From positions 1 through 64,000 of the forward strand of contig QHSI01000098.1 in NCBI GenBank assembly GCA_003221515.1: a stretch of DNA of 64,000 nucleotides. The letters run 5' to 3'. A program made the translations under genes and the position numbers. The notes beneath the pieces were generated by a model. The model had not been told where the DNA came from. It searched no databases and saw nothing but the letters and a program-made list of their open reading frames with translations. This document shows, piece by piece, positions 47,912-57,227 of this stretch; position 1 is the first letter of the stretch; the number at the start of each line of letters is the position of its first letter. Source of the DNA: Candidatus Rokuibacteriota bacterium (GTDB taxonomy: Bacteria; Methylomirabilota; Methylomirabilia; Rokubacteriales; CSP1-6).

Positions 47912-50593
47912 ATGAAGGGCCACGAGCTTCGCGAGACGTTTCTGAAGTACTTCGAGCGCAACGGCCACACGCGGGTGCGCTCCTCGTCGCTGGTCCCGGG
48001 CGACGATCCCACGCTTCTGTTCACCAACGCCGGCATGGTGCAGTTCAAGTCCGTGTTCCTCGGCGAGGAGCGACGCGACTACGTCCGCGCGACGACCAGC
48101 CAGAAGTGCGTCCGGGCCGGCGGCAAGCACAACGACCTCGAGAACGTCGGCTACACCGCGCGCCATCACACGTTCTTCGAGATGCTGGGGAACTTCTCGT
48201 TCGGCGACTACTTCAAAGCGGAGGCGATCGCGTTCGCGTGGGAGTTCCTCACGCGCGACCTCGCGCTCGATCGGCGACGCCTCATCGCGACCGTGTTCCG
48301 GGACGACGACGACGCGTTCGCGCTGTGGAAGCGGGTGGCCGGCCTGTCCGACGACCGGATCTTACGATTGGGCGAGAAGGACAACTTCTGGGCGATGGGC
48401 GACACCGGGCCGTGCGGCCCAAGCGGCGAGCTCCACTTCCACCAGGGAGACCACATCGCCTGCGCCGAGGTCGCCGCCGGCCGGCCGTGTCTCGGACCCG
48501 AGTGCGAGTGCGATCGCTGGCTCGAGGTGTGGAACCTCGTCTTCATGCAGTTCAACCGCGACGCCGGCGGCACGCTGACGCCGCTGCCGCGACCGTCGAT
48601 CGACACCGGGATGGGGCTCGAGCGGATCGCGGCCATCGTGCAGGGCAAGACGTGGACCTACGACACCGACCTGTTCGTCCACGTCTTCGCGCGCATCGAG
48701 AAGCTCGCGGGCAAGCGGTACGGGGCCGGCGCCGAGGCCGACCGGGTGTCGATGCGGGTCATCGCCGACCACGCGCGGGCGACCGCGTTCCTCATCGCCG
48801 ACGGCGTGCTGCCGTCCAACGAGTGGCGCGGCTACGTCCTGCGACGCATCATGCGGCGGGCGATGCGCCACGCGCGCAAGCTCGGCATCACCGGGCCGTT
48901 CTTCTGGAACGCGATCGAGGGCGTGGTCGCCGACATGGGCGACGCGTACCCGGAGCTCGGCAGCGAAAGCGACCGGATCCGGCGCGCCGTCGGTGAAGAG
49001 GAAGAGCGGTTCGCCGCCGTGCTGGACGCCGGCATGAACCGGATCGCGGAGTACGCGACGGCGCAGGGGGCGGGCAACGGTCGCCCGATCGACGGGCGCT
49101 TCCTGTTCACGCTCTACGACACGTTCGGCTTCCCGCGCGATCTCGCCGAGGACGAGCTGCGCGATCGCGGCTGGATTTCGACGGCGGAGACCGAGGCCAG
49201 CTGGCAATCGGAGATGGACGCGCAGCGCGAGCGCGCCCGGGCCGGTGCGAGCTTCGCCGTCGGCGAGGGCGCGGACGGCGGCGCCGTCTTCGCGGCGATT
49301 CCCCAGACCTTCGGCGTCCAGAAGTTCCTCGGCTACGAGCAGCTCACCGCGCCGGCGCGGATCTGGGCGATCGTCCGCGAAGGCCCCGCGGCCCGGGCTC
49401 GCGAGGCGCGCCAGGGCGAGACCGTCGAGGTGATCCTCGATCAGACACCCGGGTACGCCGAATCCGGAGGGCAGATCGGCGATACCGGGACGGTCGTGGG
49501 ACGCGCGGGGCGCGGGGAGATTCTCGACACCTACTACCGCGGTCCCAAGGTGATCGTCCATCGCGTGCGCGTGACCGAGGGCGTGCTCCGCGAAGACGAC
49601 GAGATCGCGGTCACCGTCGACTCGCCGCGACGCCAGGGCCTGCGGCAGCACCACACCGGCACGCATCTGCTGCACGCGGCCCTGCGCAAGGTCCTGGGGA
49701 CCCACGTGACGCAGGCCGGATCGCTGGTCGCGCCCGACCACCTGCGCTTCGACTTCTCGCACGGGAGCGCGGTGAAGGATCGCGACATCGCCGCGATCGA
49801 AGAGCTGGTCAACGAGCAGGTCCAGGCCGACGCCGTCGTGACGCCCAGCGAGATGAACCTCGACGAGGCGCTCAAGACCGGCGCGATGGCGCTGTTCGGC
49901 GAGAAGTACGGCGATCGCGTCCGCGTGATCAAGATCGGTGAGTTCTCGACCGAGCTCTGCGGCGGCACGCACCTCGGCCGCACCGGCGAGATCGGGCTCC
50001 TCAAGGTCACCGCCGAGGGCGCCGTGGCCTCGGGCGTCCGGCGCGTCGAAGCGGTCGCGGGTCCCGCGGCGCTGCAGAGCGTCGCCAGGAGCCAGGCGGC
50101 CCTGCGCGAAGCGGCGGATCTGCTCAAGGTCGGCCCTCTCGAGGTTCCGGCCCGCGTGCAGAAGCTCCTCGAGGAGCAGCGGGCGCTTGAAAAACAGCGC
50201 GCCGCGCTCGAGTCCAGGCAGGCGAGCTCGAAGGCCGAGGATCTTGTGAAGGCGGCGCGCCAGGTCAACGGCGTCGCGGTGATCGCCGGCCGGATCGACG
50301 GGCTGGACGCTGACGCGCTGCGCTCGGTGGCCGACACGCTGCGCAACCGGCTGGGGTCGGGCGTGGTCTGCGTGGGAAGCGTCGTGGACGGCAAGGTGAA
50401 CCTCATCGCCGCAGTCACCAAGGACCTCACCAGCCGCTTCCAGGCCGGCCGTCTCATCCAGGAGGTCGCCAGGGCGGTCGGCGGAGGTGGGGGGGGTCGT
50501 CCGGATATTGCCCAGGCCGGTGGCAAGGACCCGGCCCGTCTGGACGCCGCCCTAGAGTTGGTTTACGCCCATCTGGCACGCGCCTCGGCTTGA
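47912..50593 (+). CDS. alaS: Alanine--tRNA ligase
   Basis: This 893-residue class II synthetase has MKGHELRETFLKYFERNGHT, LLFTNAGMVQFKSVFLGEE and FNRDAGGTLTPLPRPSIDTG in the catalytic core. The editing domain carries HHTGTHLLHAALRKVLG and ELCGGTHLGRTGEIGL, with all zinc ligands. The C-terminal DHHA1 domain ends with AVGGGGGGRPDIAQAGG. I chose ATG 47912, the family start. GTG 47882, which overlaps the recX stop with GGAGG upstream, would add ten residues. TACAAT near 47896 could be a -10 for a separate transcript. Confidence 0.96.
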   Translation: MKGHELRETFLKYFERNGHTRVRSSSLVPGDDPTLLFTNAGMVQFKSVFLGEERRDYVRATTSQKCVRAGGKHNDLENVGYTARHHTFFEMLGNFSFGDYFKAEAIAFAWEFLTRDLALDRRRLIATVFRDDDDAFALWKRVAGLSDDRILRLGEKDNFWAMGDTGPCGPSGELHFHQGDHIACAEVAAGRPCLGPECECDRWLEVWNLVFMQFNRDAGGTLTPLPRPSIDTGMGLERIAAIVQGKTWTYDTDLFVHVFARIEKLAGKRYGAGAEADRVSMRVIADHARATAFLIADGVLPSNEWRGYVLRRIMRRAMRHARKLGITGPFFWNAIEGVVADMGDAYPELGSESDRIRRAVGEEEERFAAVLDAGMNRIAEYATAQGAGNGRPIDGRFLFTLYDTFGFPRDLAEDELRDRGWISTAETEASWQSEMDAQRERARAGASFAVGEGADGGAVFAAIPQTFGVQKFLGYEQLTAPARIWAIVREGPAARAREARQGETVEVILDQTPGYAESGGQIGDTGTVVGRAGRGEILDTYYRGPKVIVHRVRVTEGVLREDDEIAVTVDSPRRQGLRQHHTGTHLLHAALRKVLGTHVTQAGSLVAPDHLRFDFSHGSAVKDRDIAAIEELVNEQVQADAVVTPSEMNLDEALKTGAMALFGEKYGDRVRVIKIGEFSTELCGGTHLGRTGEIGLLKVTAEGAVASGVRRVEAVAGPAALQSVARSQAALREAADLLKVGPLEVPARVQKLLEEQRALEKQRAALESRQASSKAEDLVKAARQVNGVAVIAGRIDGLDADALRSVADTLRNRLGSGVVCVGSVVDGKVNLIAAVTKDLTSRFQAGRLIQEVARAVGGGGGGRPDIAQAGGKDPARLDAALELVYAHLARASA

Positions 50594-50612
50594 AGGCCTC
50601 CCCTGGGTTAAG

Positions 50613-51290
50613 ATGGGAAATACGATGCCTCTGGGGAGAATCTTGGTCGTCGACGATGAAGCACCCATCCGCGAGGTCCTGACCGAGTACTTCGCGACGG
50701 AGGGGTACGCCGTCGAAGCCGCGACCAGCGGCGTTGAAGCGCTGACCGCCATTCGGGGCCGCCGCGCCGATCTGGTTCTCCTCGACGTCCGGATGCCGGG
50801 CCTGGACGGCGTCCAGGTCCTCCGGCGCATTCGCGAGCTGGACGACAGCGTGCCCGTCATCATGGTGACCGCGAACGAGGACGTCGGCCTCGCCAAGGAA
50901 ACCCTCAAGCTCGGCGCGTTCGACTACGTCGCGAAGCCGTTCGACTTCGAGTACCTCGACCGCGCGGTGGCCGCGGGCCTGGCGCGCGCCGGCACCAAGT
51001 CGCCGGCCGACGCAGACCCGTGGACGCCCCTGGCGCTCATCGTCTTCCGCATCGCGCGTGGGATGGCGCCGCTCGGCCGGTCGTCCACGGGTGAGCGGTT
51101 GGAGTCCGCAGCCCTCGCGGCCGCCATCGACGGCGCCGCCGGCAGGCTTGCGGCCGCCGGTGGTCGTCTTCCCGAGATCTCGCTGCTCCTCGACATAGCC
51201 GCAGCGTTCGGTGATCTCCCGGCCACGGAGCGGGCGCTCGTGGAATCAGCGCTTGAAGCGGCGCGCCGGTCGCTCCCCGTCGCGGGCTGA
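50613..51290 (+). CDS. Response regulator with an unrecognised C-terminal domain
   Basis: A 225-residue protein. The receiver domain (about 5-122) has the acidic pocket ILVVDDEAPI, the phospho-acceptor Asp at residue 58 in LVLLDVRMPGLDG and the Lys in DYVAKPFDFEYL. The rest (about 130-225) is Ala-rich and helical, and I see no DNA-binding or enzymatic motif. It is the probable partner of the GAF-domain histidine kinase that overlaps its 3' end. An alternative ATG four codons in (MPLGRILVV) is equally good. Confidence 0.85.
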   Translation: MGNTMPLGRILVVDDEAPIREVLTEYFATEGYAVEAATSGVEALTAIRGRRADLVLLDVRMPGLDGVQVLRRIRELDDSVPVIMVTANEDVGLAKETLKLGAFDYVAKPFDFEYLDRAVAAGLARAGTKSPADADPWTPLALIVFRIARGMAPLGRSSTGERLESAALAAAIDGAAGRLAAAGGRLPEISLLLDIAAAFGDLPATERALVESALEAARRSLPVAG

Positions 51291-52584
51291 GCGCCGCCGC
51301 CGGCCGTCGCGCGGCCGGCCCGACGTCGCGCCGCATCTCAAGATCCTCCACACCGTCGCCGAGGCCGTCAGCCGTACGCTCGATGTCGAGGAAGTCCTGC
51401 GCACCGCGCTGGACGCGCTCACCCGCGTCACCGGGCACGAGATCGCGAGCCTCCATCTGCTGTCCGAGGACGGCAAGATGCTCGAGCTACGCGGCGCGCG
51501 CGGCATGTCCGCGCGCCTCCGCGAGGTGAACCAGAGGCTGCCGGTCGGCGAAGGGCTCATCGGTCACGTGGCCGTCACCGGCAAGACCGTCCGGATCGAG
51601 CGGAACTACGAGGACCCGAACGTGCTCCCGTCGGCCAGGGCCGCCGTCCGGCGCGATCACATCCGCGGCTTCGTCTGCGTGCCGATCCACAGCCGCGGGC
51701 GGATCCTCGGCACGCTCGCGCTCGGGCGCAAGACCGCCGACCAGTTCGACAAGCACGAGCTGGCCCTGCTCGAGGCGGCCGCCGACCAGGTCGGCGTCGC
51801 GCTCGACAACGCGCAGCTCTACTCGGAGGTGCAGCGACTCTATTCCGAGTCGCTGCGCCTGCTCGACGAGCACAAGCGTGCCCAGGCGCAGCTCGTCCAC
51901 GCCGAGAAGCTGTCGGCCGTCGGCGAGCTTGCCTCGGGCGTGGCGCACGAAATCAACAATCCCCTGACGACGATCCTCGGGCAGGCCCATCTGCTGCTGA
52001 CCCACCCGGAGACGACCACGCACGTGCGCGACCGGCTGGGCATCGTCGCCGAGGAAGCGGGGCGTGCCGCACGGATCGTGCAAAATTTGTTGTTGTTCGC
52101 GCGTCACTACACGCCCGAGCGGCGGCTATGCTCGGTCGCCGACCAGGCCCGGCGCGTGCTGGAGCTCAAGGGCTACCAGCTCCAGCAGGACAACATCCGC
52201 CTCGTGACCGACTTCGCCGCGTGTCCGTACGTGTGGGCCGACGAGAACCAGCTCCAGCAGGTCCTCCTCAACCTCGTGCAGAACGCCCACCAGGCGATGT
52301 CCAAGCATCCGTCGCCCCGCGTGCTGACCGTGCGGGTGTGGCCGTCGGATGGCTACGCGCACGTCGAGGTGCGGGACTCGGGGCCGGGCATCGCGTCCGA
52401 GGCGCTGCCGCGGATCTTCGACCCGTTCTTCACGACGAAGCCGCCCGGCGAGGGGAGCGGACTCGGGCTGTCGGTCTCCTACGGGATCGTCACCGAGCTC
52501 GGGGGCCGGCTCCGCGCCCAGAACTGCGACGACGGAGGTGCCTCCTTCGTCGTCGAGCTGCCGCTCGGGGAGCCCGCCGCCTGA
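51211..52584 (+). CDS. GAF-domain sensor histidine kinase
   Basis: A cytoplasmic kinase of up to 457 residues. A GAF domain (about 45-200; ILHTVAEAVSRTLDVEEVLR, FVCVPIHSRGRILGTLALG) is followed by a short coiled coil. The H-box is KLSAVGELASGVAHEINNPL with the phospho-His, and the ATPase lobe has NLVQNAHQAM, DSGPGIASE, FDPFFTTK and GSGLGLSVSYG. No membrane segment is present. The GTG start overlaps the regulator gene by 80 nt; TTG 51253 is an alternative. The ligand of the GAF domain is unknown. Confidence 0.88.
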   Translation: MISRPRSGRSWNQRLKRRAGRSPSRAERRRRPSRGRPDVAPHLKILHTVAEAVSRTLDVEEVLRTALDALTRVTGHEIASLHLLSEDGKMLELRGARGMSARLREVNQRLPVGEGLIGHVAVTGKTVRIERNYEDPNVLPSARAAVRRDHIRGFVCVPIHSRGRILGTLALGRKTADQFDKHELALLEAAADQVGVALDNAQLYSEVQRLYSESLRLLDEHKRAQAQLVHAEKLSAVGELASGVAHEINNPLTTILGQAHLLLTHPETTTHVRDRLGIVAEEAGRAARIVQNLLLFARHYTPERRLCSVADQARRVLELKGYQLQQDNIRLVTDFAACPYVWADENQLQQVLLNLVQNAHQAMSKHPSPRVLTVRVWPSDGYAHVEVRDSGPGIASEALPRIFDPFFTTKPPGEGSGLGLSVSYGIVTELGGRLRAQNCDDGGASFVVELPLGEPAA

Positions 52585-53621
52585 TCGTCCGGCTCGCGTC
52601 GTCGCTCCTGCTCTTCGTCGTGCTCGCAACCGGCTGCGCCCAGGCCGGCGGTCCCGTCCCCGGAGCGCCCGCCCACCATCGCGAGGGCGGCTACGGCAAC
52701 GTGAACCCGTCGGCCGAGCCGGCCGGCAGCTGGAGGCGCTTCACGTTCTTCGTGTCGCGCGTCTGGGCGGCCACGTTCACCCCGCGGACCGCGAGCCTTC
52801 CCGCCGTCACCAGCGACCTCGCCGCGATCCGGGCGGGTCAGGGCCCTCCCAGGGTAACGTGGGTCGGCCACGCGACGCTGCTGGTCCAGCTCGACGGGGT
52901 CAATGTACTGACCGACCCGCAATGGTCCGAGCGCGCGAGCCCGGTGTCGTTCGCGGGCCCGCGACGGGTGTCGGCGCCCGGCCTCAAGCTCGAGGATCTG
53001 CCGCCGATCCACGTGGTCGTGATCTCGCACGACCACTACGATCACCTGGACGAAGCGACGGTCAAGCGGCTCGACGCCGCGCACCATCCCCGCTTCGTCG
53101 TCCCGCTCGGGCTCAAGGCGTGGTTCGCCGACCTCGAGATCACGGCGGTGGACGAGCTCGACTGGTGGGGCGCCGTCACGCTGAAGGGGCTCACATTCAC
53201 CTGCGTGCCGGCCCAGCACTTCTCGGGGCGCACGCCCTGGGACCGGAACCGTCGCCTCTGGAGCGGCTGGGTCGTCGCCGGTCGGAGCAAGCGCCTGTAC
53301 TTCGCCGGCGACACCGCCTACTTCGGCGGCTTCAAGGAGATCGGCACGCGGCTCGGCCCGTTCGATCTGGCGGCGATCCCGATCGGCGCTTATGTGCCGC
53401 AGATCATCATGAAGGCTTCTCACACCACTCCCGAAGAAGCGCTACGCGCCTTCGCCGACGTTCGCGGAGAGCGCTTCTTGCCTATTCACTGGGGAACGTT
53501 CGACCTCGCCGAGGAACCGCCGGCCGAGCCGCCCGAGCGGCTTATGGCCGAGGCTCGCCGACTTCAACTCGATCTCTCTCGCGTTTGGGTTTTGAAGCAC
53601 GGCGAAACTCGGCGCTGGTAG
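52581..53621 (+). CDS. MBL-fold metallo-hydrolase lipoprotein (NAPE-PLD/UlaG-like)
   Basis: 346 residues if it starts at CTG 52581, which overlaps the kinase stop as CTGA. Reading from there gives a complete lipoprotein signal (IVRLASSLLLFVVLATGC), whereas the next standard start (GTG 52620) would lose most of it. The metallo-beta-lactamase part has WVGHATLLVQLDG, VVVISHDHYDHLDEATV (HxHxDH), PAQHFSGRTPWD and LYFAGDTAYFGGF, then FLPIHWGTF. The pattern resembles N-acyl-phosphatidylethanolamine phospholipase D. It may act on membrane lipids, but the substrate is inferred. Confidence 0.82.
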   Translation: MIVRLASSLLLFVVLATGCAQAGGPVPGAPAHHREGGYGNVNPSAEPAGSWRRFTFFVSRVWAATFTPRTASLPAVTSDLAAIRAGQGPPRVTWVGHATLLVQLDGVNVLTDPQWSERASPVSFAGPRRVSAPGLKLEDLPPIHVVVISHDHYDHLDEATVKRLDAAHHPRFVVPLGLKAWFADLEITAVDELDWWGAVTLKGLTFTCVPAQHFSGRTPWDRNRRLWSGWVVAGRSKRLYFAGDTAYFGGFKEIGTRLGPFDLAAIPIGAYVPQIIMKASHTTPEEALRAFADVRGERFLPIHWGTFDLAEEPPAEPPERLMAEARRLQLDLSRVWVLKHGETRRW

Positions 53622-53633
53622 CACGCTGGGAAG

Positions 53634-53788
53634 CGGGGCGGTGGGGTGCCGGGCGACGGCGTACCCCCCCGGCGCAGCCTGACTGCTGCTTTGCTTTCCG
53701 TCGGAGTCCGTCGGTTTCTGCAGATAACTGAGCTGACTACACAGGCTGCGCCGGGGGGTACGCCGTCACCCGGCACCCCACCGCCCCG
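53634..53788. repeat. Long inverted repeat, arms 48/47 bp
   Basis: The left arm (53634-53681) and right arm (53742-53788) are reverse complements except for one substitution and one extra C. The arms start CGGGGCGGTGGGGTGCCGGG and end GGCGCAGCCTG at the loop. The 60-nt loop is less GC-rich (CAGATAACTGAGCTGACTAC) and has no ORF. It is 12 nt past the stop of the MBL gene. It could be a miniature mobile element or a very strong hairpin that ends transcription. No target duplication is seen. Confidence 0.8.
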
Positions 53789-53983
53789 TCTGCCGCCACG
53801 TCGCGCCACGGCTGGCCCCGCCGATGAATCTTCGCGTGAGTCCTGCAGGGACGGCCCTCGGCTGTCGATGCTGAGGGCTGCTCCGCAATCAGCGCGCGGA
53901 GGCCCCTAGCGACGTCGCCTCCGCCACCGTCGGCCGCAGCAGCGTCCGTCTCCATCGGCTTGGCGCTTGCGGGGCGTGGAGCT
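53789..53983. other. Gene-free stretch after the inverted repeat
   Basis: Together with the inverted repeat this makes a 362-nt gap between the MBL gene (+) and rlmI (-). I see no ORF with a plausible start and no clear RNA gene here; GAATCTTCGCGTGAG and CCTGCAGG are the only non-GC-run landmarks. Confidence 0.5.
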
Positions 53984-55165
53984 TCAGGGGAGTTGGAGGT
54001 GGAGGCCCTTCAGGTAGTGCGTCTCGGGTACGTTCAATAGGACGGGGTGGTCGGGGGATTGGGTGAGGTGCGCGACCACGCGGGGGCGGAGGTGGGCGTC
54101 AGCGGCGGCTTCTCGGCAGATGTCCTCGAAGAGCGAGTCGGAGACGTGGTGGGAGCAGGAGAACGTGAGGAGGTGGCCGCCGGGCTCGAGGATGCGGAGG
54201 GCGCGGAGGTTGATTTCTTTGTAGCCTCGGGACGCGGCGGGGATCGCCGATCGGCTGCGCGCGAACGGGGGCGGGTCGAGGACGATCACGCCGAAGCGGG
54301 CGCCCGCGCGCTCGAGGCGGCGCAGCTCGTCGAAGACGTTCACGGCCTGGATCTCGGCGCGGGCCGCCAAGCCGTTCAGCGCCAGGTTGCGGCGAGCGGC
54401 CGTGATCGCTTCCGGCGAAGACTCGATGCAGACGGCGCGGCGCGCTCCGCCCCGGAGCGCGTGGCCCGCAAATCCCGCCGTGTAGCAGAACGCGTCCAGG
54501 ACGTCGCGACCGGCGGCGAGGCCTGCGATGCGCACACGGTTTTCCCGCTGGTCGAGGTAGAGGCCAGTCTTGTGCCCGGTGCCGAGCGTCACCGCAAAGC
54601 GTACGCCGTCCTCGTCGACCTCGACCGTCTCGGGCCCCGCGCCACGGATCCATCCGCGCACGACTTCGAACCCCTCGAGTCGCGCCGCGGCGTCCTCGTC
54701 CGCGGCGAAGACCGGCGCATCGTCGAGCAGGCGCGCGAGGGCGTCGGCGATCGCTGCACGCACGCGGGCCATCCCGAGCGTCAGGCACTGCACAATCAGG
54801 ACGGGCCCGTAGCGGTCCACGACCAGCCCGGGCAACCCGTCGGCCTCGCTCCACACCAGCCGGCCGAGCGCCGGCGGCCCGTCCGAGGCGCCGCGCGCGC
54901 GAAGGGCGACGGCGCTCCGGAGCCGCCGCTCGAGCAGGGCGGAGTCCAGAGGCTCATCGGCCCAGGTGACGACCCGGCAGCAGAGGGCCGGACGCGGGTT
55001 GTAGAAGCCGCGGCCGACGAAGCGGCCGGCGGAGTCGACGACCGTGACGGCTGCGCCCGGCTCCACGTCGCTGACGTCCGCGACGTCACCCTTGAAGATC
55101 CAGGGATGATTCCGCGCCGCGTCGCGGCCCCGCTTGAGCCGCAATGCCGGCTGCCCGCGCTTCAT
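53984..55165 (-). CDS. rlmI: Class I rRNA (cytosine-C5)-methyltransferase, RlmI/RlmK type
   Basis: A 393-residue protein with an N-terminal PUA-like domain ([20 protein letters not shown]), a middle EEHEE-like segment, and a Rossmann methyltransferase domain. Motifs are [49 protein letters not shown] and [16 protein letters not shown] with the Cys. It likely methylates 23S rRNA C1962. The track start is 55213; ATG 55165 ([10 protein letters not shown]) matches the family start better. It is the last gene of a minus-strand group behind the methyltransferase and speB. Confidence 0.87.
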   Translation of the reverse strand: MKRGQPALRLKRGRDAARNHPWIFKGDVADVSDVEPGAAVTVVDSAGRFVGRGFYNPRPALCCRVVTWADEPLDSALLERRLRSAVALRARGASDGPPALGRLVWSEADGLPGLVVDRYGPVLIVQCLTLGMARVRAAIADALARLLDDAPVFAADEDAAARLEGFEVVRGWIRGAGPETVEVDEDGVRFAVTLGTGHKTGLYLDQRENRVRIAGLAAGRDVLDAFCYTAGFAGHALRGGARRAVCIESSPEAITAARRNLALNGLAARAEIQAVNVFDELRRLERAGARFGVIVLDPPPFARSRSAIPAASRGYKEINLRALRILEPGGHLLTFSCSHHVSDSLFEDICREAAADAHLRPRVVAHLTQSPDHPVLLNVPETHYLKGLHLQLP

Positions 55166-55284
55166 GTTGGGCGGCGGTCGGCCGTGAGGGCCCACCGCTG
55201 GTGATCGCGCCACCGGCCGAAGATCTTCAGGTAGCGCGGGGAGAATCCCTCACGCCTGAAGCCGCCGCGGCTTCGCACGCGCGC

Positions 55285-56088
55285 CTACTTCTTGCGGAGG
55301 ACGACGACCATGATGATGGGGTGCCGCGCCCGTTCCAGGAGCTGGTGGGGCTTGAAGCCGAAGAACCACTGGACGAACTCGAAGCCGCCGGCGAGCTCCA
55401 CCACGGTCTTGAGCTCCTGCGGGAAGACCATCCGGGAGAGGTGAGTCTGCCGGTAGAGGCGGCGCGTGCCGTTCTCGACCGCTTCGAGGGTCATGCGCTC
55501 GCGGAAGACCTGGCTCACGGGGTCGACGTCGTTGAGCGCGGAGAACGAGGCGCGCACGATCAGGCGCCCGCGGCGCTTGGACCAGGACCAGCGCCGCGCC
55601 GGGTTGGTCCACGAGGAGGCCATGTAACGGTCGAAGATGTAGAGGCCGCCGCGCTTGAGGGACTTCGCCACGGTCCGCAGGTGGGCGACGAGCTGCTCGG
55701 TCTTCAGCAAGTGCCCCTGCGAGTCCTGCATGCAGATCGCCGCGTCGACCGGACGCGCCAGCCGGAAGTCCGTCATGTCGCCGACGACCAGCTCGCCCTC
55801 GTGACCCTTGGCGGCGAGCCGCTCGCGCAGGAACTCGACGTTCCGCGGCGACAGGTCGAGCCCGGACATCCGATAGCCGCGATCGGCCAGTCGCATCAGG
55901 TGGGGCCCGGTGCCGCAGGCGATGTCGACGACGCGCCGGACGGGCCGCCGGGCGAATCGCTTGAAGCAGTAGACCAGGAAGTCGACCTCGCCCTTTCGAT
56001 TGAGATCGAACGCGATCTCGTAGAACCTCGGGGCGCTGTACTCCTGGATCCGACTCTTCTCGCGAAGCTTCAGCGCTTGGCTCCCCAC
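55285..56088 (-). CDS. Class I SAM-dependent methyltransferase
   Basis: A 267-residue methyltransferase with motif I VVDIACGTGPHLMRLADRGY, the acidic tip in MSGLDLSPRNVEFL, and VVGDMTDFRLARPVDAAICM. A beta-rich insert follows (YMASSWTNPARRWSW, RLIVRASFSALNDVD), and the end is IIMVVVLRKK. The substrate is unknown. It overlaps the speB 3' end by 19 nt on the same strand, so translation is probably coupled; a role in polyamine chemistry is possible but only by position. Confidence 0.83.
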   Translation of the reverse strand: MGSQALKLREKSRIQEYSAPRFYEIAFDLNRKGEVDFLVYCFKRFARRPVRRVVDIACGTGPHLMRLADRGYRMSGLDLSPRNVEFLRERLAAKGHEGELVVGDMTDFRLARPVDAAICMQDSQGHLLKTEQLVAHLRTVAKSLKRGGLYIFDRYMASSWTNPARRWSWSKRRGRLIVRASFSALNDVDPVSQVFRERMTLEAVENGTRRLYRQTHLSRMVFPQELKTVVELAGGFEFVQWFFGFKPHQLLERARHPIIMVVVLRKK

Positions 56089-56945
56089 CAGGCCAGGAGC
56101 GCCTCGCGGATCACCCAGGAGGCGGCGATGCCGGTCCGGCCGGTCGGATCCCAGGCGTGCGCGACTTCCACGAGGTCTCCGCCGATCACCTGACAGCCCT
56201 CGAGCATCCTGACGATCTCGACCAGCTCCGGCACTCGGAGCCCGCCGGGCTCGGGCGAGCCCGTCCCCGGCGCCTCGGCCGGGTCGAGGACGTCGACGTC
56301 AATTGTGACGTAGAGCGGATAACGCCGGAGCTCGGGCAGAAGGCGCCGGACGACCTCGATCGGATGCCCGTTCAGCATCGGGTACATCGGGAAGAAGTGC
56401 GGCCGGCGCCGGTGGTACTCCTCGCGCGCTCCGGTGCGGATCCCGACCTGATAAACGCGCTCCGGCGACACGACGTCCATGACGCGGGCGAGCGCCGAGG
56501 CGTAGTTGTAGCGCTCGCCCAGGAACTCCTCGCGCAGGTCCGGATGGGCATCGAGGTGGAGGATGCGCAGCTCGGGGAACGCCGGCGCCAGCACCTCGAT
56601 CACCGACACGGTAGCGGTGTGGTCGCCGCCGAGCATGAACGGGATCAGCCCGGGCCGCCACCAGGCGGCGATCTGCTCCCGCGCGGCGTCGAGCTGCTCC
56701 CGGGGCGGCGCGCCGGCGGGGAGCTCGCAGTCGCCGATGTCGGCGATGGCCAGGTCTTCCAAGTCGCGGGCGAGCGCGGGCGAGTAGGTCTCGATCGACT
56801 CGGAGCCGAGCCGGACGTCGAGCGGACCGGCGTCGGCGCCCTTGCGGAGGTTCACCCGGCCCTCGAACGGGATGCCGTAGATGACGATACGGGCGTCGGC
56901 GAGGGCGAGGTTACAGCCGATGAAGCTCGGAGACACTGCACGCAT
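56070..56945 (-). CDS. speB: Agmatinase (ureohydrolase family)
   Basis: A 291-residue binuclear-manganese enzyme. Metal ligands are in FMLGGDHTATVSVIEVL, ILHLDAHPDLREEFLGE and VTIDVDVLDPAEAPGTGSP, followed by PGGLRVPELVEIVRML. In the arginase/agmatinase family the divergent speD-speE pair argues for agmatinase, giving putrescine for spermidine synthesis. The shared gap with speD is 246 nt to the leader ORF. Arginase or another ureohydrolase remains possible. Confidence 0.87.
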   Translation of the reverse strand: MRAVSPSFIGCNLALADARIVIYGIPFEGRVNLRKGADAGPLDVRLGSESIETYSPALARDLEDLAIADIGDCELPAGAPPREQLDAAREQIAAWWRPGLIPFMLGGDHTATVSVIEVLAPAFPELRILHLDAHPDLREEFLGERYNYASALARVMDVVSPERVYQVGIRTGAREEYHRRRPHFFPMYPMLNGHPIEVVRRLLPELRRYPLYVTIDVDVLDPAEAPGTGSPEPGGLRVPELVEIVRMLEGCQVIGGDLVEVAHAWDPTGRTGIAASWVIREALLAWWGAKR

Positions 56946-57081
56946 GAATTCTTCGTCACTCTAGCGAGTCGCCGATCGATTGCAAGTGGAAACTGGCGCC
57001 TCGAGCGGGCGACGGAGGAGGCGCGAGGGAGTTTCAGCACCTTCCAGCGGTGCTCGTCGGTGCCACAAAAGCGTTTTTTTC

Positions 57082-57110
57082 TTGCAATGGGTAAAAACGG
57101 ATCCTACAGT
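57082..57110 (+). promoter_or_regulatory. Sigma-70-type promoter of speD-speE
   Basis: TTGCAA (57082-57087), an exact 17-nt spacer, and TACAGT (57105-57110). It lies in a distinctly AT-richer stretch (GCGTTTTTTTC and GGTAAAAACGG flank it). Transcription would start near 57118, leaving a leader of about 75 nt before the leader ORF. Confidence 0.6.
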
Positions 57111-57191
57111 GAAACAAGTTTCGTGTGAGAAGCGAAGTTTTTTCGGTCGATTACAGCGACGTGAATGAGCGTCGCAGGAGAGGTGCGGTAG

Positions 57192-57227
57192 ATGAACGGA
57201 TCGGACAAAGGGGGACCAATGGCGTGA
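57192..57227 (+). CDS. Leader peptide ORF upstream of speD
   Basis: AGGAGAGG (57176-57183) lies 8 nt before ATG 57192, the best ribosome binding site of the region. The ORF encodes only MNGSDKGGPMA and stops at TGA 57225-57227. That stop overlaps the GTG start of speD (GTGA), so ribosomes ending here could restart on speD. It is too short for the ORF track. The peptide resembles nothing I know. Confidence 0.5.
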   Translation: MNGSDKGGPMA

